Part shown: piece by piece, positions 15,691-25,276 of the stretch
How the letters are laid out: each line of letters begins with the position of its first letter
Numbering within the stretch: the stretch's first letter is position 1
NCBI GenBank assembly: GCA_964576115.1
Contig: CAZNUA010000009.1
Span: 3,319-67,318 of the forward strand
Source of the DNA: CAYSYY01 sp964576115 [NCBI: uncultured Gemmatimonadota bacterium]
GTDB lineage: Bacteria > Blakebacterota > Blakebacteria > Blakebacterales
Reading direction: 5' to 3'
Length of the DNA: 64,000 nucleotides
Translations under genes and position numbers: made by a program
The notes under the pieces: model-generated
What the model was told of the DNA's origin: nothing
Databases searched by the model: none
Seen by the model: only the letters and a program-made list of their open reading frames with translations

Positions 15691-17738
15691 TGCGGCAGCC
15701 AGCCGGTTCCCCGGCCTCCGGGCGCGGCTTTGCCGGGCGCCTGCTCGCCCGGCTGCGCCGACACCGCACGGCGGCGGCCGTTCTGGCGCTGGCCCTGCCC
15801 CTGGCCGCCGGGGCGTTCGGGTTCGGGCCCCTGCTCGCCGGGCGTCTGTTGAAAGCGTCCGAACAGGTGCGCCGGGAACGGGTGCTCGAGATTGCGGCGG
15901 CGGTCGCGGAAGTGCGCGACGAGGCCCGGCGGGAAGTAGCCCGCGTCGTGGGGAGCGGGAGAGGGATCGAAGCGGCCGCGGTCCGCGTCGCGCTGGCCCG
16001 GACCGGGTGGGAGACGGTACCGGGGATCTTCACACCCGATGACGGTATTCCCGGCGACGCGACGCCGGAGCTGAGCCGGGTCTTCCTCGACGCGGTCGAC
16101 CGCGAGGGAATCGTGGCCGCCTATCGTTTCGACACCGCCGGGCCGCAGCTCATCATCGGCGTGCGCACGGACGCCGCCGGAGCGGGCCCCCCGGGAGCGG
16201 GCACCGCCCCGCTGGTGGTGGCCGTCCGCCCGGCCCGCGCCCCCCTCGCCCGGGCTCTGGGCCGCGCCGGCGATCTCGGAGCGGCCCTCTATGTCGAAGG
16301 CCGCAGTCTCGTCGTTTCGCCCGCTCCCCTGAGCGCCCTGCTGCCCTCCGATCTGGACGAGGAACTGATCGTGGCCGTCATTGGAGAGGAGCAGCCGCGG
16401 CCTTTCGCAACGGGCGGGGGAGATGAATTTCTGGGCGCCGTGGCGCCGCTGAAGGATTTCGAGTCCTGGGATGTGATCGGCCTCGTTGCGGCCGGCGCGC
16501 CGCGGTCGGCCTGGCAGGGACTCGAGCGCCGCGGTGATGGATTCGCCCTGCTGCTGCTCGCTCTGGCCCTGCTCGCCGCCCTCGCCCTGGTGCCCGCCGT
16601 GCGATCGACAAGCGGCCGGGCCCCCTGGCTCGCCCTGCCGGCGCTCATTCCGGTCGTGGCCGGAGGCCTGCTGATGCGCAGCCGCCTGCAGGCGGGTGTC
16701 GAAGACGTGCTCGGCTCGGGACCGGCGGCGGTCCGGCAGGCTCTGGCCGCGGGGGGGCTCGTGGAACGCTACACCTTCGGGGCCGAACTGCTCCTGCTGG
16801 GCGCTTTCGTGCTGATGGTCTTCTGGGCCGCTCTGGTCCTGCTCACGGCCGCCAACCTCGACCGGCCCCGCACCCTGCGCACCACCTTCACCGCCTGGGC
16901 TTTTCTCAGCCCCTCGGTGCTCGGCCTGCTGGTCTTCTTTCTGGGTCCGATGCTCTTTGCCCTTTTCATCAGTTTCCATTCCTGGAGCATCGTGGAAAGT
17001 GCCAAACCCTTCGTCGGCCTGGATAACTACACCGAGCTGGTGGCCAACGCCGATTTCCGCCACTCCCTGGCGATCACCTTCCTCTATACCCTGCACGTGC
17101 CGGTCTCGATGGCCCTGGCCCTGGGGCTGGCCCTGCTCCTGAACCGGCCCCGGCGGGGTGTGGGTCTGTTCCGGACCCTGTTCTTCCTGCCCTCCATCAC
17201 CAGTTTCGTGGCCATTGCGATGGTCTGGGAGTGGATCTACAATCCCGACTTCGGCCTGGCCAACGTCGCCCTGGGGCTCTTCGGCCTGGACGGCTCGGGG
17301 TGGCTGACCAATCCCGCGACCGCCCTGGTGAGCCTGATGCTGATGGCGATCTGGATCAGCATGGGCTATCAGATGGTGATCTTCCTGGCCGGCCTGCAGG
17401 GCATTCCCCACACCCTGCACGAGGCGGCGGTGATCGACGGGGCGGGACCGGTGCGCCGGTTTTTCCGCATCACTCTGCCCCTGCTCAAGCCCACCATCTT
17501 CTTCGTGCTCGTGACCAGCCTGATCGGTTCCTTTCAGGTCTTCACCCAGGTCTACATCATGACCGACGGAGGACCGGTGCGGGCCACCGACGTAGTCGTC
17601 TACCATATCTATTCGGCGGCCTGGGATCAGTTCCGGATGGGCAGCGCGGCGGCGATGTCGTGGGTGCTGTTCGTCATCGTCATGCTGCTGACCCTGCTGC
17701 AGTTCCGTCTGGCCGGGCGGGAGGTCTCCTATGTCTGA
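15687..17738 (+). CDS. Sugar ABC permease with large N-terminal extracytoplasmic domain
   Basis: 683 residues. The C-terminal part (about 405-683) is a MalF/UgpA-type permease: LSPSVLGLLVFFLGPMLFAL begins the first core helix and the EAA loop EAAVIDGAGPVRRFFRITLP spans 579-598. The N-terminal 400 residues are not part of a normal permease: a membrane helix (about 28-51), a coiled segment and a mixed alpha/beta region (56-280) that resembles an extracytoplasmic sensor domain, then helices at about 285-305 and 313-330 and another at 365-387. MalF has an inserted periplasmic loop, but not this arrangement. The start at 15687 has GGGAGGAG at 15671-15678. Confidence 0.85.
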   Translation: MMRQPAGSPASGRGFAGRLLARLRRHRTAAAVLALALPLAAGAFGFGPLLAGRLLKASEQVRRERVLEIAAAVAEVRDEARREVARVVGSGRGIEAAAVRVALARTGWETVPGIFTPDDGIPGDATPELSRVFLDAVDREGIVAAYRFDTAGPQLIIGVRTDAAGAGPPGAGTAPLVVAVRPARAPLARALGRAGDLGAALYVEGRSLVVSPAPLSALLPSDLDEELIVAVIGEEQPRPFATGGGDEFLGAVAPLKDFESWDVIGLVAAGAPRSAWQGLERRGDGFALLLLALALLAALALVPAVRSTSGRAPWLALPALIPVVAGGLLMRSRLQAGVEDVLGSGPAAVRQALAAGGLVERYTFGAELLLLGAFVLMVFWAALVLLTAANLDRPRTLRTTFTAWAFLSPSVLGLLVFFLGPMLFALFISFHSWSIVESAKPFVGLDNYTELVANADFRHSLAITFLYTLHVPVSMALALGLALLLNRPRRGVGLFRTLFFLPSITSFVAIAMVWEWIYNPDFGLANVALGLFGLDGSGWLTNPATALVSLMLMAIWISMGYQMVIFLAGLQGIPHTLHEAAVIDGAGPVRRFFRITLPLLKPTIFFVLVTSLIGSFQVFTQVYIMTDGGPVRATDVVVYHIYSAAWDQFRMGSAAAMSWVLFVIVMLLTLLQFRLAGREVSYV

Positions 17739-18591
17739 TCGGGGGGTCGAACTCGCAGTGGTGCGCGGGCCCCTGGCCCGGTTGAGCGACGGCCTGACCT
17801 ACGCCGTGCTCGTCGTGGGCGGTCTGACCATGCTGGCCCCCTTCCTCTGGATGGTCTCGACCAGCCTGATGGACTCCTTCGAGGTCTTCAGCTTCCCCCC
17901 CCGCCTCGTGCCCGAGATCGTGCAGTGGAGCAATTACCCCGAGGCCCTGACCGCCCTGCCCTTCGGGCAGTTCTTCCTCAACTCGGCCATCATGGCGGTC
18001 TGCATCGTCTCGGGACAGCTGCTGATCTGCTCGCTGGCCGGCTACGCCTTCGCGCGGCTCACCTTCCCCGGGCGCGACCGTCTCTTCGTGCTCTTCCTGG
18101 CCAACCTGATGATTCCGGTGATCGTGCTCATCATTCCCCGCTTCCTGCTGGTGAGCATGGCGGGGGGGGTGGACACCTACTGGGGCCTGATCGTGCCCGA
18201 ACTGGTGAGCGTGTACGGGATCTTCCTGATGCGGCAGTTCTTCCTGACCCTGCCGCGCGATCTGGAAGACGCGGCCCGCATCGACGGGGCGGGGGAATTC
18301 ACCATCTGGCTCAGGATCGCCCTGCCCCTGTCCAAACCCGCCCTGGCCACCCTGGGGGTTTTCAGTTTCGTGGCCACCTGGCAGTCGTTTCTCTGGCCGC
18401 TGATCGTGACCCGCAGCCTGCAGATGCGTCCGGTCGAGGTGGGGATCGCTTCCTTCCACGGTGCCTTCGAGACCAACTGGCCCTTCCAGATGGCGGCCGC
18501 GGTGACCGCGGTGGTGCCTCTGATTCTGCTGTTTCTCTTTACCCAGCGCTATTTCGTGCGCGGCATCGCCCTGACCGGCATGAAGGGGTGA
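17731..18591 (+). CDS. Sugar ABC permease, MalG type
   Basis: 286 residues, six membrane helices. The EAA loop LEDAARIDGAGEFTIWLRI followed by ALPLSKP (about 178-203) is the ATPase docking site of MalG/UgpE-like permeases. FFLNSAIMAVCIV and GYAFARLTFPGRD are further family blocks. It forms the heteromeric channel with the preceding permease, whose gene it overlaps by eight bases. The Shine-Dalgarno GGGAGGT lies inside the end of that gene. The operon seems to end here: an opposite-strand gene follows within 22 bases. Confidence 0.92.
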   Translation: MSDRGVELAVVRGPLARLSDGLTYAVLVVGGLTMLAPFLWMVSTSLMDSFEVFSFPPRLVPEIVQWSNYPEALTALPFGQFFLNSAIMAVCIVSGQLLICSLAGYAFARLTFPGRDRLFVLFLANLMIPVIVLIIPRFLLVSMAGGVDTYWGLIVPELVSVYGIFLMRQFFLTLPRDLEDAARIDGAGEFTIWLRIALPLSKPALATLGVFSFVATWQSFLWPLIVTRSLQMRPVEVGIASFHGAFETNWPFQMAAAVTAVVPLILLFLFTQRYFVRGIALTGMKG

Positions 18592-18613
18592 ACAGCGGGC
18601 CGGTTACCGTCGA

Positions 18614-19057
18614 TCAGTCGGCAACCTCCACCGGCTCACCGCCGTTGATGGTATAGCGGTGAAAAATCTCGGCCCCGGGAATGAGCGACTGGCTGACGAT
18701 GCAGTAGGTGTCGCGGCTCAGACGAATCGCCTTCTCCAGTTTGTCGGGATCCAGATCGGAGCCGGTGAAGTGATAGAGGACCGTCAGGGTCTCGAAACGC
18801 TTGGGATAGGAATCGGGCAGGGTGGAGGTGACCTCGACTTCGAAGGCGTCGAGCTCGATTTTCATCTTGCCCATGATATGGATCACATCCATGCCGGTGC
18901 AGGCGCCCAGGGCGATGGGGAGCAGCTCGGTCGGGGTGGGACCGGTTTCGGGATCCTCGCGGTCCTTCCACCCGTCGAGGCGGATCGGCTTGCCGGTGTG
19001 ACTCTCGGTTTCGAAGTGGTACCCCTCGACCCAGCGGCAGCGGGCGTTTCTCTCCAT
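18614..19057 (-). CDS. OsmC/Ohr-family peroxidase-like protein
   Basis: 147 residues. OsmC-family proteins reduce organic hydroperoxides with two cysteines. Here Cys53 (GACTGMD) and Cys119 (TYCIVSQ) match the peroxidatic and resolving positions. The start at 19057 has GGGAGGA in front. The protein is closer to the YhfA-like branch of OsmC than to Ohr, judged by the N-terminal pattern. It is transcribed opposite to the importer genes on its left and divergently from the glycosidase gene on its right, so it interrupts a sugar-use locus. Its substrate is unknown. Confidence 0.87.
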   Translation of the reverse strand: MERNARCRWVEGYHFETESHTGKPIRLDGWKDREDPETGPTPTELLPIALGACTGMDVIHIMGKMKIELDAFEVEVTSTLPDSYPKRFETLTVLYHFTGSDLDPDKLEKAIRLSRDTYCIVSQSLIPGAEIFHRYTINGGEPVEVAD

Positions 19058-19164
19058 GGATCGTCCTCCCTGTGCTCGGTTCAACTCGGCGGCCACCAAG
19101 GTACGGTCTGTCGGAGGCGAGCGCCAGTGGGGGAACGACCGCAGGGGTACCCGAGCGGCCTGTC

Positions 19165-19193
19165 TTGACGTTGCCGGAAGGGCTCCGTAACGT
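19165..19193 (+). promoter_or_regulatory. Promoter giving a near-leaderless glycosidase transcript
   Basis: TTGACG (19165-19170) and TAACGT (19188-19193) are separated by 17 bases. Transcription would start near 19200, almost at the ATG at 19202. No Shine-Dalgarno sequence precedes that ATG, consistent with a leaderless mRNA. Confidence 0.45.
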
Positions 19194-19201
19194 TTCGGGT
19201 T

Positions 19202-21649
19202 ATGCACACCATCGCCCGCAGCGACAAGTGGTACCTCGGGGGCGGAGATCGCCTGCTGTGGAGTCCCCCCTTTCCGGTCTGGCTCCGGCATCCCGGCCTG
19301 TGGGATGAGGTGCACTACTTCAACCGCGCTCTCTTCCCCTGTTTCACCTGGACCCTGCTCGACGCCCGGGGCCGCCCCTGGCCGCTGCAGCGCAGCCGGC
19401 TGGCCTGGTCGCCGGCCGGTCTCTCGGCTCTGCTCGAACCCTCCGGCCTGTCCCTGCATGGCTCGCCCGTAGACGACGGCTTCACCGGCGGCGGTCGGGG
19501 CGAAGTCACCGCCTGGGAAGCCCTGGCCGTGACCGAGGAGGACCTGCTCTGTGCCGAGGTCACCGTCGAGGGTGACGACGCGGCCTGGGAAGGAGGGCTC
19601 TGGCTGGTGGTGTGGACCGCTCAGCCCGATACCGGCGGTCTCTACGTTCTGCCCGATGGTCAGGAAACCAGCGCGCGCGATTTCGCCGCCGGAGAGTGGG
19701 GGGTGCTCTGGACCCGTACCATCATGCCCGCCAACCACCCGCGGTTGGAACTGCGCTGCCGCCTGAGCCTGGACCGTCCCGCCGATTCGTGGGCGGTGCA
19801 GTTCTCCGAAGGGCGTCCGGCCCAGCCGCACTGGGGTCTGACGCCGTGGTCGGGGCCGTGGGAGAAACCCGGTCTGCCGGGGGACGTGCGTCAGTCGGGC
19901 AACGCCCCCCACGGACTCTACTACGCCGGTCTGGCGGTCGAACTCGAGGGGGTGGGTGACGGGCGCGACACCGTCCTGGCGGCCTTCGACGTGCTCGGCG
20001 AGACGGGGGAAACCGCCGTCGCGAGCGAGCGGGTCGAGGCGGGCGCAGAAACGGTGCGCGACCATCCGGCCTGGGTCGAACTCATCCAGGCCGAGCGGGA
20101 GAGCGTCGCGAGCGCCGAACCGGATGTTGAAGGGCCGGTACCTTTCGGAGGCAGCGTGCCGGGGGTGCTGCTGCGGCACAGCGCCCGCAGCTGGGACCGC
20201 TCGCTGGCCGACAGCCCGGTTCTGGAATCGTCCGATCCCTGCCTGGCCGCGGCTTTCAGGCACCGCTGTTACGCCCTGCGCCTGCTCGAGGGCCGGGGCG
20301 GACACGGGCGCCAGGAGCAGCCGCACGTCTGCGAGGGAATCGGGTACTTCCGGATCCCGATCGCCTACTCGGCCCACGCCCACATGCGCGATCTGCGCTG
20401 GCGCCGCTCCCCGACCGCGGCGCAGGGCAGCCTGCTCAATTTCATCGCCAACCAGCTCCCCGACGGCTCCTTTCCCGGTCGCATCTATCACAATACCGAC
20501 CGTAAAAGCGATTTCTACCTGGCTGACTGGGGGGCGGCGGCCCTGGCCGTGGACGCCGTCCATCCCGATCCGGTCTGGATCGAGCGGATCTACGAGCCGC
20601 TCGGCCGCTACGCGGCCTTCTTCGACACCGAACGCGATCGGGAGCAGTCGGGGCTCTACGATATCGTCAGCCACTACGAGACCGGTCAGGAGTACATGAG
20701 CCGATACATGGCGGTGCATTCTGAGGCCGACACGGTCGGGTGGGTACCGAACATCAGGCTCAAGGCGATCGACGCCACCGTTTATGTCTACCGCCTCAAA
20801 CGCGCCCTGGCCCGTTTCGCCCGGCGCCTGGGGCGGGAGGCAGAAGCCGACGACTGGGACCGGGGGGCCGACCGGATCGCGGTCGCGGTGCGCGAGCGGA
20901 TGTGGGACGAGGACGAGAAGTGGTTCAGCGACGTCGATCCACGCACCATGGAACCGACCGGGGTGAAGGCGGCGGTCGGCTTTTATCCCTTCATGACCGA
21001 TATCGCGGGGGTCGAGCACACCGTCGCTATCTGGGAACATCTGCTCGATCCCGACCAGTTCTGGACCCCCTTTCCGGTGCCCGCCACCAGCGCCGACGAT
21101 CCCTGGTTCGACCCCGACGCGCGCTGGAAGGGGAAGCGGATGAACTGTCCCTGGAACGGGCGGGTCTGGCCGATGACCAATTCCCACGTCTTCGACGCCC
21201 TGCTGCGGGCCGCCCGTACTCTCGATGCCGGCCTGGCGCCTCACGCCGCCCACTTTCTGAAAAGATTCGTGACAATGCTCTTCACCGACGGCGATCCCGA
21301 ACGGCCCAACACCTTCGAACACTATCATCCGTATACCGGCCGGCCCTGTTTTTACCGCGGTATTGACGACTACCTGCATTCATGGCTTCTCGATCCCATC
21401 CTGCAGGGGGCGGTGGGACTGCATCCACCCGAACTCGAGGGGGCCGATGTCGAGGCCGCCGCCGAGAGCGGGCTCGAACTCGACCCCCTGCCGACCGGGA
21501 TCGAGCGGCTGCACTGCCGGGGCATACCCTGGCGCGGTCACCTGCTCGATGTCCAGCTCGAAGGCTCCCGGGCCCGGGTTGCGGTCGACGGCGCCGTCGT
21601 CGCCGAAGGGGATCGTTCGGCCGGACTCGTCATCCCGGTCCAGACCTGA
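19202..21649 (+). CDS. Glycoside hydrolase with (alpha/alpha)6 barrel, GH63/MGH-like
   Basis: 815 residues without signal peptide, so probably cytoplasmic. The first 330 residues are beta-rich. The rest resembles the alpha/alpha-barrel of GH63/trehalase/mannosylglycerate-hydrolase-type enzymes: LLNFIANQLPDGSFPGRIYHN and DFYLADWGAAALAVD (about 441-455), KAIDATVYVYRLKRALARFA (about 521-540) and WPMTNSHVFDALLRAAR (about 655-671). The catalytic acids are not assigned. It probably cleaves an alpha-linked oligosaccharide brought in by the neighbouring importer. The stop overlaps the next start in TGATG, so the two hydrolases are coupled. Confidence 0.8.
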   Translation: MHTIARSDKWYLGGGDRLLWSPPFPVWLRHPGLWDEVHYFNRALFPCFTWTLLDARGRPWPLQRSRLAWSPAGLSALLEPSGLSLHGSPVDDGFTGGGRGEVTAWEALAVTEEDLLCAEVTVEGDDAAWEGGLWLVVWTAQPDTGGLYVLPDGQETSARDFAAGEWGVLWTRTIMPANHPRLELRCRLSLDRPADSWAVQFSEGRPAQPHWGLTPWSGPWEKPGLPGDVRQSGNAPHGLYYAGLAVELEGVGDGRDTVLAAFDVLGETGETAVASERVEAGAETVRDHPAWVELIQAERESVASAEPDVEGPVPFGGSVPGVLLRHSARSWDRSLADSPVLESSDPCLAAAFRHRCYALRLLEGRGGHGRQEQPHVCEGIGYFRIPIAYSAHAHMRDLRWRRSPTAAQGSLLNFIANQLPDGSFPGRIYHNTDRKSDFYLADWGAAALAVDAVHPDPVWIERIYEPLGRYAAFFDTERDREQSGLYDIVSHYETGQEYMSRYMAVHSEADTVGWVPNIRLKAIDATVYVYRLKRALARFARRLGREAEADDWDRGADRIAVAVRERMWDEDEKWFSDVDPRTMEPTGVKAAVGFYPFMTDIAGVEHTVAIWEHLLDPDQFWTPFPVPATSADDPWFDPDARWKGKRMNCPWNGRVWPMTNSHVFDALLRAARTLDAGLAPHAAHFLKRFVTMLFTDGDPERPNTFEHYHPYTGRPCFYRGIDDYLHSWLLDPILQGAVGLHPPELEGADVEAAAESGLELDPLPTGIERLHCRGIPWRGHLLDVQLEGSRARVAVDGAVVAEGDRSAGLVIPVQT

Positions 21650-24600
21650 TGCTGAGGGTCGGATTCATCGCCCCGGGCGCCGGGCTGCGCAGCCTGAGCG
21701 AATCGGAACGCTACGCCTACGGCTGGATCTGCGAGCGGTCCGGCATTGCGGCCCGGCTGCTGCCCGTCGCCGAGGCCGGCACCGGCGAGGTCGACATCCT
21801 CTGGTGGCATGCCGCCCGCTCGCTGCCCCCCGACACCGCTGTGCTGAAAACCGTCACCGGTATGCTGGCCGAAAGGATCGAAGCCGGTACGGCATTGCTG
21901 CTCACCGGTACCGCTCTGGCCGCTCTGCCCCTGCTGGGGCTCGAAGAGGAGCCCCCCCGCTCGAGCCCGGGCGAACCGTACGCCGGTCCGGTCGGCGAGC
22001 ACGAACTGCGGGGGCACCTGACCTTTGCCGGGCATCCCGCCTTCCGTTCGTTCGGGACCGGGGCCTACACCTGGAAACCGGCCGCCGGAGTGCCGGTCTG
22101 GGACGCCTGGTACGAAGCGGCCGCCCCGCCGTGCGGACGCATCGTCTGCGTCGAACGCCGCTACATCGGTCTCGATCCGACCCGGTTCACCGGACTGTCC
22201 TGGGCGCGGGAGAGCAGCCGGGTCGGAGCGCTGGGAACCCACCTGCCTTTCCACGACCGAGCCAATCCATTGCGCAGCCACCTCGAACTGCTCGTCGAAG
22301 GCTGGCTGCGCTGGCTGGCGCAGCCACCCCCGGACCGCTCCGCCGGGGGCGGTCCCGGTGCCGGCGAACCGGACACGTTCCTTTATGCCGGCTTCAGAGC
22401 CGAGCAGCGCGACCGGGCCTGGCCGGTGCCCCGGCCCGGGGTGTGCGAGACCGCGCCCGATCCCGTCTGGGCCCAAAGCGATCTCCCCGCTCCCCTGTCT
22501 CCTCCCGCCCCGGGGGCCTTCGACGCGATCTGGAAGAGTGAGGCGCCTCGGGGGTGCGAGAGCGTGACCTCAGAACCCGGCGACGATTTCTTCGATGTCG
22601 TCGGCCGCCGCCACATCGTTCTGGGCCATGCCCGCTCCGGGGTGGCCGAAGCCTGGACCGGCGGATTGCGCCTCTTCCGGCGTCTGGCGCTGTCGTGGCA
22701 GGCACCCGGGGGCAAACCGGTCCTGCTCGACGATCCCCGCCGCTCCTGCTGCCGCCGCACCGCGCTACGACCCGGTTCGTGGCGCCGCGAACTCGAATTC
22801 CCCCCCGACGGCGCCGAGGCGGGCGCCGGCGGCGAGCTGCGCCAGATCGTGGTCGCTCATCCCGAGTTGGGGGGCGGCGGCACCCTGATCGAGGTTTCCA
22901 GCCCTTCCGGCGGCACCCTGCACCTGGAGGGTCTGGCCGATCTGCGCCTGCAGTGGCCCCTGCCGGCCGGGATTCTCGCCCCGCTGGCCTGCAGTCATCC
23001 CGCCGGGGGCATTGTGGCCCTGCGGGGAAGCGAACGCGACATGGGGGGCGTCCTGGCCCTGACCGGGCCCCGGGGACCGGGCCGGTGGACCGCCGCTCCC
23101 GCCTCGGCTCCCGACCCGTCGGGAGCCGAGGAGGTCGCCGCCCTGCGTCTGCTCGGCGAGGTCGAACTGCCCCCCGGCCGGCACACCGTCTGCCTCGCCT
23201 GGGCGGCCTCGACCTCGGGCCCGCGTCCGCTCGAACGGGTTCTGACGGAGCTCGTCGCCGATCCCGAACGCGTGGTCCGGCTCGCCGAGCTGCGCCTGAA
23301 CCGGCTCACAACCGAGCGGGTGCGCCTCGAAACCCCCGACCGCGACTTCGGTGAGGCATTCAACCGGGCCGTGGCGGGTCTCGACCCCTTCCTCTTCACC
23401 TCCGACAAAATGGGTTCGTCGCTGCTGGCCGGATTCAATGTCACCGGTCGCGACTGGCTGTCGGGCCGGCCGGGGTATGCCTGGTTCTTCGGTCGCGACT
23501 CGGTCTTCACCGCACTCGGTCTGCTGGCTCTCGGCGACCGGGAAGCGGCGCCCGCCACCCTGCGTTTTCTGGCCGCTCACCAGGAGTTCACCGGCAAGAT
23601 CCTGCACGAGGCCACCCTGAGCGGCGTGGTGCACTACGACGCCGCCGACGCCACTCCCCTCTGGCTGATCCTGCTCGGCGCCTGGTACCGGGCGACCGGC
23701 GAGAACGGGCTGGTGCGCGAGCTCTGGCCCGCCGCCCGCCGGGCCTTCGATTTCTGCCGGCGCACCGACACCGATCGCGACGGTCTGATCGAGAATACCG
23801 GGGTCGGGCACGGCTGGATCGAGGGGGGTGCGCTCTACGGCGCCCACGTCACCAGCTACCTGGCCGGAGTGTGGGCGGCTGCGGCCGACGCTTTTGCGGA
23901 TTGCGCCGAGGCCGTGGGCCGGAGCGACTCAGCGAGCGAAGCCCGCCGCCTGGCCGGGCTGGCCCGGGGAGCGTTCGAAGACACCTTCTGGATCGAAGCC
24001 GAAGAACGCGGCACCGGCAGTGCGGGGCATTACGCCCTGGGGTTGAACCTCGACCGCTCGGTGCAGCCCGATCTGACCGTCATGCCCACCGTACCGATCG
24101 GGCTCGGTCAGACAGATCCCGTTCGGGCCCGCGCTCACCTCATGCCGCTGGCGGGCGAAGAGTTCAACGCCGACTGGGGAATGCGCATGGTCGGGCGCTC
24201 GCATCCCCATTTCGATCCCCGCGGCTACCACTACGGTTCGATCTGGCCCCTCTACACCGGCTGGACGGCCCAGGCCGAATACCGCACCCACCGGCACGAA
24301 TCCGGCCTGGCCCACCTGCAGGCCGGTCTGGCGACCCTCTTCACCCCGCCCGCCGGCTGTCTCGAAGAGGTTCTGCACGGCGAGATCTACGGACCCGCCG
24401 GGGTCTGTCCCCACCAGGCCTGGTCGCACGCCACCCTGCTCCAGGCTGCGGTCGAGGGACTGATCGGCTGGCGTCCCGACGCCCGTCCCGGGGCCCGGAG
24501 TTCGCTCGTGCCCCACCTGCCCGAAGACTGGCACTCGCTGCGCTGCACCGGCCTGCGGGTGGGCGAGCGCCGCCTGAGCGCGGCCGTCGAAGGCGAGCCG

Positions 24601-25230
24601 GGCCGGCGCACCTGGCGGCTCGAGCTGGCGGGGGGAGAGGGACCCTTCGAACTGCGATTCTCGCCGGCCCTGCCACCCGAGGCGCGCCTCGAACGGCTGA
24701 CCGTCGACGGTTCGGCCGAGCACGCCATCATCAGCGACACCACCGACGGCCAGCACCTCGAACTCGACCTCACCCTGGTCCCGGGCCGGGCGGTCGAGAT
24801 CGGGCTGGAGTATGTCTTCGACCTGGTCGTCGTCATTCCTCCGCCCGCTCTGGAGCCGGGCGCCCGATCGAGCCACTGGCGTCTGGTCGACCGCTGGTGG
24901 GAGGGTGGCGAGGGATCGACCGCCGCCCCCCCCGAGGCCTGCCGCCTGATCCTCGAGGGCCCCCCCGGTTCGCGGGCCGCGATCGACTGCCTGATGCCGG
25001 GGCGGCGGCCGAAGGCGGTGCTGGGAGCCGAATGGGCCGAACCTCCCCGCCGCGGCCGCGGGCGCCTGCTGGTGCAGTTTCCCGAAGCACCCGAGCCCCT
25101 CCACGACGGTCCGGCCGGCGCCGTCGATCACGCCGGAGCCATCGATCCCGCAAACGCTGCTGGTCCGGCCGGCGCCCCAGACACCACCGTACGCTATACC
25201 GCGGTCGTGGTGCAGGTCTCGTTCGGGTGA
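21649..25230 (+). CDS. Large amylo-alpha-1,6-glucosidase-like protein
   Basis: 1193 residues. The middle region (about 590-985) resembles the glucosidase domain of glycogen-debranching enzymes: NVTGRDWLSGRPGYAWFFGRD near 595, GKILHEATLSGVVHYDAADATPLW near 648, and WIEGG near 724. The first 240 residues look like a glutamine-amidotransferase-like flavodoxin fold (DILWWHAARSLPPDTAV, then GTALLLTGTALAALPLLGLEE), and a beta-rich stretch joins the two. A Gly/Ala-rich linker lies just before the C-terminus. No signal peptide is seen. It is translated directly after the GH63-like enzyme (one-base overlap), so the pair likely acts on the same glycan. Substrate specificity is inferred only. Confidence 0.8.
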   Translation: MLRVGFIAPGAGLRSLSESERYAYGWICERSGIAARLLPVAEAGTGEVDILWWHAARSLPPDTAVLKTVTGMLAERIEAGTALLLTGTALAALPLLGLEEEPPRSSPGEPYAGPVGEHELRGHLTFAGHPAFRSFGTGAYTWKPAAGVPVWDAWYEAAAPPCGRIVCVERRYIGLDPTRFTGLSWARESSRVGALGTHLPFHDRANPLRSHLELLVEGWLRWLAQPPPDRSAGGGPGAGEPDTFLYAGFRAEQRDRAWPVPRPGVCETAPDPVWAQSDLPAPLSPPAPGAFDAIWKSEAPRGCESVTSEPGDDFFDVVGRRHIVLGHARSGVAEAWTGGLRLFRRLALSWQAPGGKPVLLDDPRRSCCRRTALRPGSWRRELEFPPDGAEAGAGGELRQIVVAHPELGGGGTLIEVSSPSGGTLHLEGLADLRLQWPLPAGILAPLACSHPAGGIVALRGSERDMGGVLALTGPRGPGRWTAAPASAPDPSGAEEVAALRLLGEVELPPGRHTVCLAWAASTSGPRPLERVLTELVADPERVVRLAELRLNRLTTERVRLETPDRDFGEAFNRAVAGLDPFLFTSDKMGSSLLAGFNVTGRDWLSGRPGYAWFFGRDSVFTALGLLALGDREAAPATLRFLAAHQEFTGKILHEATLSGVVHYDAADATPLWLILLGAWYRATGENGLVRELWPAARRAFDFCRRTDTDRDGLIENTGVGHGWIEGGALYGAHVTSYLAGVWAAAADAFADCAEAVGRSDSASEARRLAGLARGAFEDTFWIEAEERGTGSAGHYALGLNLDRSVQPDLTVMPTVPIGLGQTDPVRARAHLMPLAGEEFNADWGMRMVGRSHPHFDPRGYHYGSIWPLYTGWTAQAEYRTHRHESGLAHLQAGLATLFTPPAGCLEEVLHGEIYGPAGVCPHQAWSHATLLQAAVEGLIGWRPDARPGARSSLVPHLPEDWHSLRCTGLRVGERRLSAAVEGEPGRRTWRLELAGGEGPFELRFSPALPPEARLERLTVDGSAEHAIISDTTDGQHLELDLTLVPGRAVEIGLEYVFDLVVVIPPPALEPGARSSHWRLVDRWWEGGEGSTAAPPEACRLILEGPPGSRAAIDCLMPGRRPKAVLGAEWAEPPRRGRGRLLVQFPEAPEPLHDGPAGAVDHAGAIDPANAAGPAGAPDTTVRYTAVVVQVSFG

Positions 25231-25276
25231 CGATCAGGAACGCTCAGCGGGTATCACGCCGCTCCTGAGGTGGCGT

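Noticed and set aside
18614-21379. 921-codon minus-strand frame running through the OsmC gene and the glycosidase gene
   Set aside because: Only the last 147 codons form an OsmC protein with its own Shine-Dalgarno at 19057; the rest is antisense to a well-supported hydrolase.
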